Source: Neisseriales bacterium | GTDB lineage: Bacteria > Pseudomonadota > Gammaproteobacteria > Burkholderiales > UBA11063 | NCBI GenBank assembly: GCA_008017155.1 | Contig: SSGX01000018.1 | Span: 1-64,000, forward strand | DNA length: 64,000 nucleotides | Direction: 5' to 3' | Part shown: one piece after another, positions 8,125-17,189 of the stretch | How the letters are laid out: each line of letters opens with the position of its first letter | Position numbering within the stretch: the stretch's first letter is position 1 | Position numbers and translations under genes: made by a program | The notes under the pieces: generated by a model | What the model was told of the DNA's origin: nothing | What the model saw: the letters and a program-made list of their open reading frames with translations, nothing else | Databases searched by the model: none

Positions 8125-9510
8125 TTATTGAATGTCAGTTTGTGTCGTTGCACTAAAGTCTTTGAAGTTCGGGTTGCTTCCATTTTGACTTAATGTGTTT
8201 TCCAGATTGTTGATCGCAGCATCAAGAATATTGAAGAATACTTGACGATCACTGCCATTAGTCAATGTGAAAGTGCTTTGTCCATTTGTATCAGCTGAGG
8301 CAATTGCAGCTGTAATCGCGTTTGTTGCATCACTTGCCTGAATATTAGTATAAGCACCGTTGCTATCAACGTAGGCAAGCGTTTGTATTTGATTTACAAA
8401 AATAGTTTTAATTAAATCAAGTGTTAATACTTCATTAACTGCTGATACTCCTGATGGAAAAGCATTTACATTGGTATCACCATTAATTTCATCAATAGTC
8501 AAACGTAACTGGCGCGCATAGTTACCATAAAATGGGAACCCTGCTGATCCCGGGTTAGCTGCTTTACTTGTAATTCCAGCTTGTTGTAAGTAGTCAGTAC
8601 TATTTAAAGTATTATTAGTAAGTGTATTTTCAATCAACTGGTTATTATTTGTTTGGCAAGCTTGAATATATGCTTCTACTGGCGTTGTACCATCACTACG
8701 AGTAGCTGCACCACTATTATATGAAGCATTTAAGATCAAATCAAGAATATTATCTTTATCGCTAACTGAGCCTGATTGCAGGTTTTTTTCACAAGCAGTC
8801 ATATCGAAGGTACTACCAGCAGGATTATCTTTTTCAATTGCTGTCAGATTTTGATAATGCCAAAATGCTGCTGCCAATGGTGCAAAATATTTATTATTCA
8901 AGTTATCTGGAGTTGCGAACTTACCTCCACTTTGGGTTGCTTCATCCTCAGCAGTAAATGGAGACATACCTTTTTGAAGAGCTACCAAATTTACTAGACC
9001 AAAAGATAATTTTTGTGGGTACCAAATTGCATAATTTGCTTGATCCCAAGAATTTAGTTGGTATGGTCCACCTTGTCCTGGATCCATCAAATGCCCCGGA
9101 TTTGCTTCGATTTGTTGGTTTGTGGATTGATAATCCGCCGTATTTATATTCTCTTGTAATAGATGAGCAAAAATTGAACCATACAGATGATCACGATTAA
9201 TCGCTATTCCTGGTATATGAAGACGAACTAAATGTCCTAGCATAGCACCCGCAATGTAATTTGATACAATAAGATCATCATAGTTAGTGCTAAGAGTTAG
9301 CGTTGCATAAGTATTGCCATCATAATTATATTGATATGCTACATTTCCTGAAGAGCTTACGTTAGCGCCAGTCATTGCTACTGCACTTTTTGCCGCTACT
9401 ACCGAATAATTATTTCCTTGTGGATTATTTTGATTATGATTATAACCAGCACCACTATTGCACGCAGTTAAAGCCAAAGTAGCCAATAAAGTTGTAAGTA
9501 ATTTTTTCAT
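8125..9510 (-). CDS. Large lipoprotein of unknown function
   Basis: A 461-residue protein with a lipobox LALTACNSGAG (Cys 17) and an Asn/Gly-rich tether (residues 18-35). The body holds GHLMDPGQGGPYQLNSWDQANYAIW and then FAPLAAAFWHYQNL. The GPYQLN stretch is reminiscent of lysozyme-superfamily glycoside hydrolases (GPFQL-type segments near the active site), but I do not recognise the family with confidence. Most acidic residues lie before this motif. The C-terminal half is helical and polar. It is divergent from the beta-lactamase gene, separated by a MITE. Confidence 0.65.
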   Translation of the reverse strand: MKKLLTTLLATLALTACNSGAGYNHNQNNPQGNNYSVVAAKSAVAMTGANVSSSGNVAYQYNYDGNTYATLTLSTNYDDLIVSNYIAGAMLGHLVRLHIPGIAINRDHLYGSIFAHLLQENINTADYQSTNQQIEANPGHLMDPGQGGPYQLNSWDQANYAIWYPQKLSFGLVNLVALQKGMSPFTAEDEATQSGGKFATPDNLNNKYFAPLAAAFWHYQNLTAIEKDNPAGSTFDMTACEKNLQSGSVSDKDNILDLILNASYNSGAATRSDGTTPVEAYIQACQTNNNQLIENTLTNNTLNSTDYLQQAGITSKAANPGSAGFPFYGNYARQLRLTIDEINGDTNVNAFPSGVSAVNEVLTLDLIKTIFVNQIQTLAYVDSNGAYTNIQASDATNAITAAIASADTNGQSTFTLTNGSDRQVFFNILDAAINNLENTLSQNGSNPNFKDFSATTQTDIQ

Positions 9511-9619
9511 TTGTGAATCCCTTAAAATTTATTTCCTAATGCCGTTAGTTTAATGCTTTGGCTAAAAAACTAAAATAGTACTTTTACACTATTCCTAAAT
9601 TTGACCTTAAATGACAGAA

Positions 9620-9765
9620 TAGACCTCTTTCCTAACCTGCTTCTTTAACTCTTATTCGTTGTCATAAAGCCTTTTGAGATATTCATGTACTTACATGTAC
9701 ATTCCGTTTCTCAAAGCCTTTATTCCTAGTCTAAGAGCTAAATAATTGGTTATGAAAGAGGTCTA
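9620..9765. repeat. MITE-like repeat family A, copy 2
   Basis: A 146-bp element with terminal inverted repeats TAGACCTCTTTCcTAACC / GGTTAtGAAAGAGGTCTA. It has near-complete internal self-complementarity, and the tip carries CATGTAC repeats. The outer TA at each end would fit a TA target duplication as made by IS630/mariner-type elements. It is non-coding and sits between two divergent genes. Confidence 0.85.
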
Positions 9766-9842
9766 ATATTAAGTGAATCTCTCATTATGGTAAAATTGGG
9801 GTAAGAACTTAATAGTTGTTGTGATAGAAAGCTTAGGGGTTT

Positions 9843-10684
9843 ATGAAAAAATATTTTGTGTCAACGATGATTGCAAGCTCAATCGCTAGTGTTAGTTATG
9901 CGGCGGAAGTAAATTATGCTCAGATTTTTGCGGGTAAAAATGCCTGCTTTATCCTGTATGATTTAAATAAAAAGAAAACCATCGAGGAGTATAACTCCAA
10001 GCGTTGTAAAGAACGAATTGCGCCCAACTCAACTTTTAAAGTACCGCTATCACTAATGGCTTTTGATAAAGGGGTGATTACTGAAAGTACGATATTTAAG
10101 TGGGATGGTAAAAAGCGCGAGATGGAGAGCTGGAATCAAAACCAAACGCCGCGCACCTGGGAGCAATATTCGGTGCTTTGGGTATCGCAGCAGATTACAC
10201 CTAAGCTTGGTATGAAAGCAATCAAAGACTATCTAGCCAAATTTAATTATGGTAATCAGGATTTTAGTGGTGATAAGGGCAAAAATAACGGGCTTACTCA
10301 TGCTTGGTTAACCGGTAGCCTAAAATCTCGGGTGAGGAGCAGCTAAAATTTTTGATAAATATGCATAATTATAATCTAGGTATAACTCATGCCGCGATTG
10401 ATAACACCATGCAAAATATATACTTGGGTAAATTGACTGATGATGGCTGGGATTGGTATGGTAAAACTGGTAGTGGACGCAGAAATACTAGCTATCAAGG
10501 TAAGACTGAACGGGTGCGCGATGGTTGGTTCGTTGGCTATTTGCAAAAATCTGGTCAGACTTATGTGGTCGTAACTAATCTGACGGATATAAAAACCCCA
10601 ACTGGTAGTGAACATGATACTTCTGGTGGACCGCAAGCAAAAGCGATTACACAAGATATAATAAAACAGTTACAACTTAAATAG
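9843..10684 (+). pseudogene. Class D (OXA-type) beta-lactamase, single-base frameshift
   Basis: The first frame has a signal peptide, the active-site tetrad STFK (Ser about 63, Lys about 66), the YSVLW motif and FNYGNQ. It then breaks after AWLTGSLK at 10322-10325 (AAAA). The -1 frame continues exactly as the family expects: ISGEEQLKFLINMHNY and later KTGSG and GWFVGYL. One extra A would restore a protein of about 280 residues, the usual OXA size. The family hydrolyses beta-lactams in the periplasm through a carboxylated lysine. As written the protein stops before KTG and should be inactive, unless frameshifting or a base-call error is involved. Confidence 0.88.
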
Positions 10685-10696
10685 AAAAGATTAAAA

Positions 10697-11500
10697 ATGT
10701 ATATACCAAAACAAGGTGAAGAAGCGAACCTGCACCTAGCGGTGCTAATTGATGCGGATAATGCGCAGGCTTCAGTGATTGAAGCGTTATTGGCGGAAAT
10801 TGCCCGTTATGGTGAAGCTACCGTTAAACGTATCTATGGTGATTTTACCTCTAAATATAGCTCGCAATGGAAAAGCGTCCTAAATAAATTCGCGATTAAA
10901 CCAGTTCAGCAATTTGCTTATACCAAAGGTAAAAATGCAACCGATAGCACCATGATTATTGATGCGATGGATTTGTTATATACCAAACGTTTTGACGGTT
11001 TTTGCATAGTCTCAAGCGATAGTGATTTTACCGGACTAGCGATGCGGATTCGCGAAGAAGGCTTATGGGTATATGGCTTCGGGGAAGAGAAAACCCCAGC
11101 AGCTTTTCGGAATGCCTGTCATAAATTTATCCGTACCGAGAACCTACGCCTTGATGATAATAGTGAAGATGAATTACCAGCTCTGGAAGTGATTACCGAA
11201 GAAGCAAATAATGGTAAACTAGCCACTAATGAGAAGGATGCCACAAGTAAAAAACGCTTTCCACTGAAGCTCGCCGCTAAAGCGGTAGAAGAAGCGAGTA
11301 GTGATGATGGCTGGGCTAATTTGGCAACTTTTGGCTCGTATCTGAATCGGGTACAGCCAGATTTTGATCCGCGGGATTATGGTTATGAGAAGCTAAGTAG
11401 CTTGGTAAAAGCGCGTAAGAATATCTTCGAGATAGATGAGCGAGTATCGCCAACTTCGGGCAAAAAACATCTTTATGTGCGCATGAAAACTGAAAAATAA
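10697..11500 (+). CDS. NYN-domain protein with C-terminal LOTUS/OST-HTH domain
   Basis: A 267-residue protein. Residues 10-150 form a NYN/PIN-like nuclease domain of the LabA/MARF1 type: LAVLIDADNAQ (first acidic pair), NATDSTMIIDAMDLLY (middle Asp residues) and CIVSSDSDFTGLAMRIRE (last acidic cluster). After a charged linker, residues 195-265 look like an OST-HTH/LOTUS RNA-binding module (WANLATFGSYLNRVQPDFDPRDYGYEKLSSLV). The combination suggests an RNA-cleaving or RNA-binding enzyme in the cytosol; the target is unknown. It starts 12 bp after the beta-lactamase gene. Confidence 0.88.
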   Translation: MYIPKQGEEANLHLAVLIDADNAQASVIEALLAEIARYGEATVKRIYGDFTSKYSSQWKSVLNKFAIKPVQQFAYTKGKNATDSTMIIDAMDLLYTKRFDGFCIVSSDSDFTGLAMRIREEGLWVYGFGEEKTPAAFRNACHKFIRTENLRLDDNSEDELPALEVITEEANNGKLATNEKDATSKKRFPLKLAAKAVEEASSDDGWANLATFGSYLNRVQPDFDPRDYGYEKLSSLVKARKNIFEIDERVSPTSGKKHLYVRMKTEK

Positions 11501-11521
11501 ATTTTATTGGATCGCTTAGAA

Positions 11522-12688
11522 ATGGTAAGTAATAGAGTATTAACAAAATTTATGGAGTATAGACCAGAGATATTTTGCTATCCTCGTTTAAAAGTTACTT
11601 TACCTGCTGATTTTAATGATCCTTTTGATTCACAGCTAAGACTTAGTGAGAATGATACAAAAAAACTATCTGAGAAGTATAATATCCCAATAGAGAAAGT
11701 ATTGTATTATGCTAAGCGCCTGCAAACAGTGCATATTCTTAGTTTGAGTAGAAAACATGCTTTAGACGCAGATTCAGCAAATATGTGGGGCTTATACGCA
11801 AAAAGTGGAAAAGGAATAGCTTTTGAATTTGATTATAATTGCGTAGAAGAATATAATTTATTCCATTTAAGACAATTTTACTCTCAGTTAAACGAAAAAG
11901 ATCTTCCAAATCAAATCACTTATATCAAAGAAAAATTAACGAAGCAAATATTAGCTCAGATTAAAGTCATATGTTCGGCGGAAAATAGATACTCTGGTGC
12001 AAATGAAATTATTAGTAATGTGGCTCCTATACATTTAATTCCTGATTATATAGCTTGTGATGAAGAATTAACTTACTTTGAATCAACCCTCTCTAGGTTA
12101 ACGATAGCTGAAGTTAAGAAACAGGCACATTTACTGAATAAATTATTAGAACTTAAAATGATCAAGAGTTTAGGAAATACAGGTGAATTTTTGCATTCAG
12201 TCGTTTATGATAAGCAAAGAGACATTTTATCAATTTTTGAAGACTTTATTACTACACTAGAAAATAATCAATCTCCATTAGATTTAGTTTCTGAGTTTAT
12301 GGTAACTAAAAACCAAATTTGGGAACACGAGGAAGAGTCTCGTATTTTAGTAATGGATGTTTGTTCAAACATTATAAATAAAAGCAACTTTTTATTATCG
12401 GAGTTAAGAACGGATTCACGGCGCTATGTTATTGTGGATGAAGAATTAGAGAGAGTAAGAGCAGAGTTACATTTTATTAATTTTTCAGAGGTTATTAAAG
12501 TCGATCCTATTGAACTTAGTCATCAGAGTTCAGGTGAAGATATTGGGTTTATTCCTAAAATTTATTTACCTTTTCCAAAAAAAATTTACTTAGGCCGGGA
12601 TTTTGATACTGAGAGTGCAAATGGCAAAGAACAATTAAAGCACATTAAAGAATATACAAGAAAATATGGAATAGAGCTATGCAAGTAA
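11522..12688 (+). CDS. DUF2971-domain protein
   Basis: A 388-residue soluble protein with the DUF2971 signatures: LPADFNDPFDSQL near the N-terminus, ILSLSRKHALDADSANMWGLYAKSGKGIAFEFD, and a C-terminal IYLGRDF strand. The biochemical role of DUF2971 is not established; members often occur as accessory genes. ATG at 11522 is preferred over the TTG at 11507. It follows the NYN gene by about 20 bp and probably shares its transcript. It is more AT-rich than its neighbours, which may reflect acquisition. Confidence 0.75.
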   Translation: MVSNRVLTKFMEYRPEIFCYPRLKVTLPADFNDPFDSQLRLSENDTKKLSEKYNIPIEKVLYYAKRLQTVHILSLSRKHALDADSANMWGLYAKSGKGIAFEFDYNCVEEYNLFHLRQFYSQLNEKDLPNQITYIKEKLTKQILAQIKVICSAENRYSGANEIISNVAPIHLIPDYIACDEELTYFESTLSRLTIAEVKKQAHLLNKLLELKMIKSLGNTGEFLHSVVYDKQRDILSIFEDFITTLENNQSPLDLVSEFMVTKNQIWEHEEESRILVMDVCSNIINKSNFLLSELRTDSRRYVIVDEELERVRAELHFINFSEVIKVDPIELSHQSSGEDIGFIPKIYLPFPKKIYLGRDFDTESANGKEQLKHIKEYTRKYGIELCK

Positions 12689-12771
12689 AAAAAGAAATTG
12701 ATTACACTAGTGAAAATGATTCCACTGGTGAAAAAAGAGTAGCTTTTATGGCTGATGAAATTAAAATATAA
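12679..12771 (+). CDS. Possible 30-residue protein, translationally coupled
   Basis: An ATG within the last codons of the DUF2971 gene opens a 30-codon frame (starting MQVKKEIDYTSENDSTG) that ends just before the pyrC ribosome site. It is highly charged with no recognisable domain. The overlapping start fits coupling, but a chance frame cannot be excluded. Confidence 0.3.
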   Translation: MQVKKEIDYTSENDSTGEKRVAFMADEIKI

Positions 12772-12779
12772 GGAATAAT

Positions 12780-14009
12780 ATGCTAACAATAACCAACGTA
12801 CTGATGCCGGATGAAACTCGGCAAACTATAACTAGACCATACCACGAAGATATAACCATTGATGGGACAGATTTACTGGCACTACCTGGGCTAGTTGATC
12901 CGCATGTGCATTTTCGGGTGCCGGGGATGGAAGATAAGGAAGATTGGCAACATGCTTCAAAAGCATCGCTAAAAGGTGGGATAACTACCGTTTTTGATAT
13001 GCCAAATACTAAACCAGCAACTACGACACAAGAGCGCCTATATAATAAATTTAGGATAATTGATGGTCAATTAGCTGAAGTAAATCTACCATTACGCTAT
13101 AAGCTTTTCTTTGGGGCTGATAAAAACCAGTTCCATGAAATAGTCAAAGTCAAAGACGAGATAGTCGGCATCAAGGTATTTATGGGGGCATCTACTGGTG
13201 ATTTATTAATGGATGATGAGGCATCATTACATGCGATTTATGCGCTGGCAAAAGCACATAATCTGATTATTGCGCTACATGCTGAAGATGAATTAATTAT
13301 TCGTGAGAATGCCGCTAAGTATGTCAATGAAACTGATTATAAATATCATTCGATAATTCGTTCGCCAGAAGCTGCGGTTAAGGCAGTTGATCTAGTGATT
13401 AAATTAAGTGAGATTTACGGGGTGACGTCGTACATTCTGCATCTTAGTACCCGTGGTGAACTGGATTTGGTAAAAGCTGCCAAAGCGCGTGGGGTGAAAG
13501 TTTTTGCTGAGACTTGCCCACATTATCTGTTTCTTGATGAAAGTATGTATCCAGCACTAAATGGACGCGCGAAGATGAATCCGCCGTTACGCAGTAAAGC
13601 CGAGCAGGATTACCTGTGGCAGGCACTTAATGATGGTGTGATTGATACCATTGGTTCGGATCATGCGCCGCATCAGCTGCATGAAAAAGCTCAGCCATTA
13701 TGTAAATGTCCATCTGGTGTACCGGGGATTGAAACTACATTACCATTGATGCTAACTGCGTGGCGTGAGGGTAGGGTAAAATTATCGCGTTTACTTGAGT
13801 TACTTCATTCTAATCCACAGAAATTATTTAGCCTCCCCGCAAATGATGATCTAGTGCTTGTGGACATAAAAAATTATCGTGAACTCACCGATGAACAAAT
13901 GGCTAGTAAATGCAAGTGGTCGCCATTTAGCGGTATGAATCTGACGGGTTTTCCACGCTATGTTTATACCCAAAACCGCTTGATTGATGTTACGCAAATA
14001 AGCCACTAG
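12780..14009 (+). CDS. pyrC: Dihydroorotase (class I)
   Basis: A 409-residue amidohydrolase that closes carbamoyl-aspartate to dihydroorotate in pyrimidine synthesis. Visible metal-site residues are LVDPHVHFR, the carboxylated Lys in GIKVFMGAS, His in LHAEDE and LHLSTRGE, and the Asp in GSDHAPH. Length and motifs fit the longer class I type. AAGGA at 12770 precedes the ATG at 12780. The last codons, encoding DVTQISH, and the stop lie inside a MITE-like repeat (13985-14123), so the natural C-terminus has been replaced by repeat-derived residues. Confidence 0.92.
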   Translation: MLTITNVLMPDETRQTITRPYHEDITIDGTDLLALPGLVDPHVHFRVPGMEDKEDWQHASKASLKGGITTVFDMPNTKPATTTQERLYNKFRIIDGQLAEVNLPLRYKLFFGADKNQFHEIVKVKDEIVGIKVFMGASTGDLLMDDEASLHAIYALAKAHNLIIALHAEDELIIRENAAKYVNETDYKYHSIIRSPEAAVKAVDLVIKLSEIYGVTSYILHLSTRGELDLVKAAKARGVKVFAETCPHYLFLDESMYPALNGRAKMNPPLRSKAEQDYLWQALNDGVIDTIGSDHAPHQLHEKAQPLCKCPSGVPGIETTLPLMLTAWREGRVKLSRLLELLHSNPQKLFSLPANDDLVLVDIKNYRELTDEQMASKCKWSPFSGMNLTGFPRYVYTQNRLIDVTQISH

Positions 14010-14123
14010 AGAGATGTAAAAAAATTTTTCCTCATGGCGGATTGGTTCAAAACGACGAACCAATCCGCAAAATCGTCAAAATTTATTTTATATCTCTGAG
14101 AATCGCATAAGTGCGTAACATCA
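13985..14123. repeat. MITE-like repeat family B, copy 1
   Basis: About 139 bp with imperfect inverted ends TGATGTTACGCA...AGAGAT and ATCTCT...TGCGTAACATCA. Internally GGATTGGTTC and GAACCAATCC form a second hairpin. A second copy lies at 40697-40836. This copy covers the last 25 bases of pyrC and the following intergenic space, and its internal hairpin might also terminate transcription. Confidence 0.85.
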
Positions 14124-14160
14124 GTTAGTGAGATGAAAATTAATTTTCAGGAGAGAATAA

Positions 14161-15096
14161 ATGGCTGTATTACCTAAAATTCAAGAACTACTTGATAATG
14201 CTGCAATATTAAAGCAAAAACTGGCAGCAGTTAATTTTAAACCAAATCAGACTAATGTCCGTGAAGCTCTGGCAATGATGACTGCCAAATATATGACGGA
14301 TATTGATTATAGTATATTTGCCATTGATGATACCGTATTAAATGGTTTTTATCCTGTGCCGGTGCGGACTTATGTACCAAATCTGACTAAGGCATTGCCT
14401 GTAGCGGTATTTATTCATGGTGGCGGACACATGGCTGGGAGTGTGACGGTTTATGATGGGATAGTGCGTAAGCTTGCCAAAACGACCGGGCATATTATTG
14501 TGTCAGTAGATTATCGATTGGCGCCGGAATTTGCTTATCCAACTGGAATCGAAGATGCTAAGGCTGTAATTAGGAATGTATTTGCAATACTTGATGAGCG
14601 TAAGATTAAGTACCTGAATAAAGATTTATCTATCATCGGAGATAGCGGTGGTGGTGCATTTTGCGCTTCAATTGTGATGGATAAAGAGTTTGTAGCTATG
14701 CACTCTATTAAAAAACAGGTTTTGATTTATCCTTCGCTTGATTATACCTGTAGTTTGCCATCGACAGATACATTTGGTGAAGGGTATTTGCTTGAAAAAT
14801 CCAAAATGCAGTATTATTTCCGAAGTTATTTCCAAAATGGTGAGGGTGCGCGGCAAGTATCACCGTTACATGGAGAATTTTATGCTAACATGCCAAAAAC
14901 AATGGTGATAGTTGCAGAATTTGATCCGCTAGTTGATGAAGGGATTCTTTATCAGAAATATGCCGCTCAGGTTGGGGTTGATTCAGAGCTTCTCAAAGTT
15001 TCGGGAGTTGTCCATGCTTATTTGATGCTTGAAAATCTTTGTCCTGATGAGTGTAATAATACTTACCAAGAGATTAGTAAATTTTTATTGAAATAA
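14161..15096 (+). CDS. Alpha/beta hydrolase, hormone-sensitive-lipase family
   Basis: A 311-residue cytosolic esterase-type protein. It has the HSL oxyanion motif FIHGGGHMAGS, the nucleophile elbow GDSGGGAF, the acid in EFDPLVDEG and the His in VHAYL. The family hydrolyses short-chain esters of diverse small molecules; the natural substrate cannot be told. AGGAG at 14150 gives a clear start. The next gene starts 35 bp later with a secreted product, so co-transcription is possible. Confidence 0.85.
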   Translation: MAVLPKIQELLDNAAILKQKLAAVNFKPNQTNVREALAMMTAKYMTDIDYSIFAIDDTVLNGFYPVPVRTYVPNLTKALPVAVFIHGGGHMAGSVTVYDGIVRKLAKTTGHIIVSVDYRLAPEFAYPTGIEDAKAVIRNVFAILDERKIKYLNKDLSIIGDSGGGAFCASIVMDKEFVAMHSIKKQVLIYPSLDYTCSLPSTDTFGEGYLLEKSKMQYYFRSYFQNGEGARQVSPLHGEFYANMPKTMVIVAEFDPLVDEGILYQKYAAQVGVDSELLKVSGVVHAYLMLENLCPDECNNTYQEISKFLLK

Positions 15097-15131
15097 ATTG
15101 AATAATCATAAAATAAAGGGGGAATTCAGTA

Positions 15132-16226
15132 GTGAAAAAATATATTATTTCGAGTGTACTTATACTTGGTAGTAGTTGTGGCTTTGCAAAAACTATTTAT
15201 ACTGGAGACAGGATAGATGGCGTTCCTGTAATTACTCATTTGGATGTAAATGATTTAGCAGCTGGCAAGAAATATAGATTTATGTTTAAAGGTTCAGAAA
15301 TGAATATCGGGCAAAGTTGGTACACTCCAGTTATTGTAGTCAAGGGAAATAATAGTGGTAAAAATCTACTGATAAATACTGGTATTCATGGTGATGAGTT
15401 AAATGGAGCTTTTGCCTTACAAAAGGTTATGAAATCACTCTCGCCAGATAAAGTCTCTGGGGCTGTTGTTGGTGTATTTCAAGCTAGTCCAAATTCGCTA
15501 ATGCACATTAGCCGAAACTGGTATATGGCAACCGATAGTGGTGAGTATGAAAATATGAATAGAATATTTCCCGGTAAACAAAATGGTAATACCGCCCAAG
15601 TACAAGCATACAAATTATGGAATGATTTATGGAAAGGCAACGCTCAGTATGTTATTGATTTACATACTCAGTCAACTGATACAAATTATCCACTGATGGT
15701 TTATGCTGATTATCGGGTTCCCAGTGCTCAGCAAATGGCAGAGTTGATTCCTGCGGATCAAATAAAGAAAGATCCCGGAGAGAAGGGCTCAGTTGAGACA
15801 ACTTTTATTGAAGCGGGTATTCCTGCGATTACTGTAGAAATAGGTAAAGGGCGTGAGTATCAGCCTGAATACGTAGGTAGAACAGTTACTGGAATAAACA
15901 ACATTATGATTAGCCTTGGAATTATCAAAGGTAGTATTACTCAAACTGCTAAAACTCAAGGGGCATTTATTGGGAATGATATGACCTCGGTTAGAGCATC
16001 GACTGGTGGTTATGCGGAGGTTTTGGTTAGTGTTGGAGATAATGTAAAAAAAGACCAGTTAATTGCGATTCAAAGCAATCCATTTGGTGACTTGATAAAA
16101 GAATATAAGTCTCCTGTTGATGGAAAAGTTTTATCTACTGGTAGTGGTGCAACTAGAGAGGCTGGTGGTTTATTGGTAAGGATCCTTCAACAAAATCCAG
16201 ATGTAAAGTGTAATAACGGTTGTTAA
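15132..16226 (+). CDS. Secreted succinylglutamate desuccinylase/aspartoacylase-like metallohydrolase
   Basis: A 364-residue protein with a signal peptide (cleavage near GFAKT) and an M14-like zinc carboxypeptidase fold of the AstE/aspartoacylase group. The zinc ligands are in INTGIHGDELNG (HxxE) and VIDLHTQS, and the catalytic Glu probably lies in ITVEIGKG. The C-terminal 80 residues form a barrel-sandwich-like domain (GGYAEVLVSVGDNVKKDQ) as in other members. It would remove an acyl or amino-acid group from a small substrate in the periplasm. The start is a GTG preceded by AAAGGGGG. Confidence 0.82.
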   Translation: MKKYIISSVLILGSSCGFAKTIYTGDRIDGVPVITHLDVNDLAAGKKYRFMFKGSEMNIGQSWYTPVIVVKGNNSGKNLLINTGIHGDELNGAFALQKVMKSLSPDKVSGAVVGVFQASPNSLMHISRNWYMATDSGEYENMNRIFPGKQNGNTAQVQAYKLWNDLWKGNAQYVIDLHTQSTDTNYPLMVYADYRVPSAQQMAELIPADQIKKDPGEKGSVETTFIEAGIPAITVEIGKGREYQPEYVGRTVTGINNIMISLGIIKGSITQTAKTQGAFIGNDMTSVRASTGGYAEVLVSVGDNVKKDQLIAIQSNPFGDLIKEYKSPVDGKVLSTGSGATREAGGLLVRILQQNPDVKCNNGC

Positions 16227-16290
16227 ATAAAAAGAGGCTCTAATCCGCTTTGATTGTCTAGCGCCAAATTAAATTATACAAAATTGTCTA

Positions 16291-16320
16291 TTGTAGATAA
16301 ACTTTAGCTATTGCTATAAT
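16291..16320 (+). promoter_or_regulatory. Putative sigma-70 promoter of the structured leader
   Basis: TTGTAG (16291-16296), an 18-bp spacer, and TATAAT (16315-16320). Transcription would start near 16327, about 210 bases before the ATG at 16540, leaving a long structured leader. Confidence 0.5.
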
Positions 16321-16321
16321 A

Positions 16322-16455
16322 CGGTATTGATTTTGGTAGAGTGAATTACTTCTCAAGACTTAAATCAATACCGGAAATGGAGTTTTCCGCCAAATGTCAG
16401 ATGACTAATGACTCCTACAAGTTTCTATTAAGCTAAAATAGAAATTAGTTGGAGT
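16322..16455 (+). other. Two-hairpin structured leader RNA (candidate)
   Basis: A perfect 12-bp stem, CGGTATTGATTT (16322-16333) with AAATCAATACCG (16362-16373). It is followed by a second composite stem, 16411-16455, pairing ACTCC with GGAGT and TTTCTATT with AATAGAAA. Neither is followed by a T-run, so these are not simple terminators. They could be a regulatory leader or a small RNA. I do not recognise a known riboswitch. Confidence 0.55.
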
Positions 16456-16539
16456 AATGTAGTTTTCTGCACCGCAATTATGATCTATCTTAGCTTTATA
16501 GGTTATCAATAAATTTGATTTCTTGTAAAGGTTTTTCTC

Positions 16540-17100
16540 ATGAAAAAAGCTAAATTAATTTCTTTATTATTTATGTCTCTTGTTGCAGCTAAAAGCTTTG
16601 CTTTTTCTACATTTACTTCGAGTGCTCATGTTTGCAATAAGACTCAAAATACTACTTTTCACTTTCAGTTAAATTACAAGCATGATGCTGATGTTAACAC
16701 TTCAAATAGTTACGATTTTGTATTGAGCCCTGGGAGTTGTAACACTATAGGTTTTTATATGCAAACAGAAGATTCAGATTTGATGTTCACTGATTTAAAC
16801 AATAGCCATAATTCTTTCCATATAAAGAATCGTACTTGGGCAGCAGATCTAGTAACTCATGGCGTGTATATTGATGTAGAACAATTTCATATGCATGAAT
16901 ATCAGTTAGGTTCCGATTACATCGAAGGTAATGCAGATTCAACAGAGGGTGATAATGACTTATATTTTACTCTGCAAGATTATGTAGATAATGTTCCAGC
17001 TAATCCGTTAGTTACAACGAAAGATACTACTACAAATCAACCTACAGTACAATCAAAGAAACCTGCACCAATAGCGCAAACCAGTGTTAAATTTTGGTAA
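16540..17100 (+). CDS. Small secreted protein of unknown function
   Basis: A 186-residue protein with a signal peptide (cleaved near SFAFS). The mature part starts with a beta-rich region with two cysteines (HVCNKT and PGSCNT) likely to form a disulfide, and ends in a Thr/Pro/Lys-rich tail closing with TSVKFW. A similar ending, QSVKPW, closes the cyanovirin-like protein at 28604. The family is not recognised. It has a long structured leader and its own terminator, so it is a single-gene unit. Confidence 0.65.
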   Translation: MKKAKLISLLFMSLVAAKSFAFSTFTSSAHVCNKTQNTTFHFQLNYKHDADVNTSNSYDFVLSPGSCNTIGFYMQTEDSDLMFTDLNNSHNSFHIKNRTWAADLVTHGVYIDVEQFHMHEYQLGSDYIEGNADSTEGDNDLYFTLQDYVDNVPANPLVTTKDTTTNQPTVQSKKPAPIAQTSVKFW

Positions 17101-17116
17101 TTAAGTTTAGACCACC

Positions 17117-17142
17117 GGGCGACTGTATTAGTCGCCCTTTTT
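17117..17142 (+). terminator. Intrinsic terminator
   Basis: GGGCGACT / AGTCGCCC stem with a short loop followed by TTTTT. It ends the small secreted protein gene. Confidence 0.9.
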
Positions 17143-17189
17143 ATTATCTTCTAATATTCTTAGTCCTAAAAATTATATTATTCATTTTT

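Noticed and set aside
8776-9200. Plus-strand open frames opposite the large lipoprotein gene
   Set aside because: They are shadows of the minus-strand gene at 8125-9510, with no ribosome sites or recognisable domains.
10322-10325. Programmed -1 ribosomal frameshift site in the beta-lactamase gene
   Set aside because: CTAAAAT is not a canonical slippery heptamer and no strong downstream structure was seen; a base loss or sequencing error is simpler.
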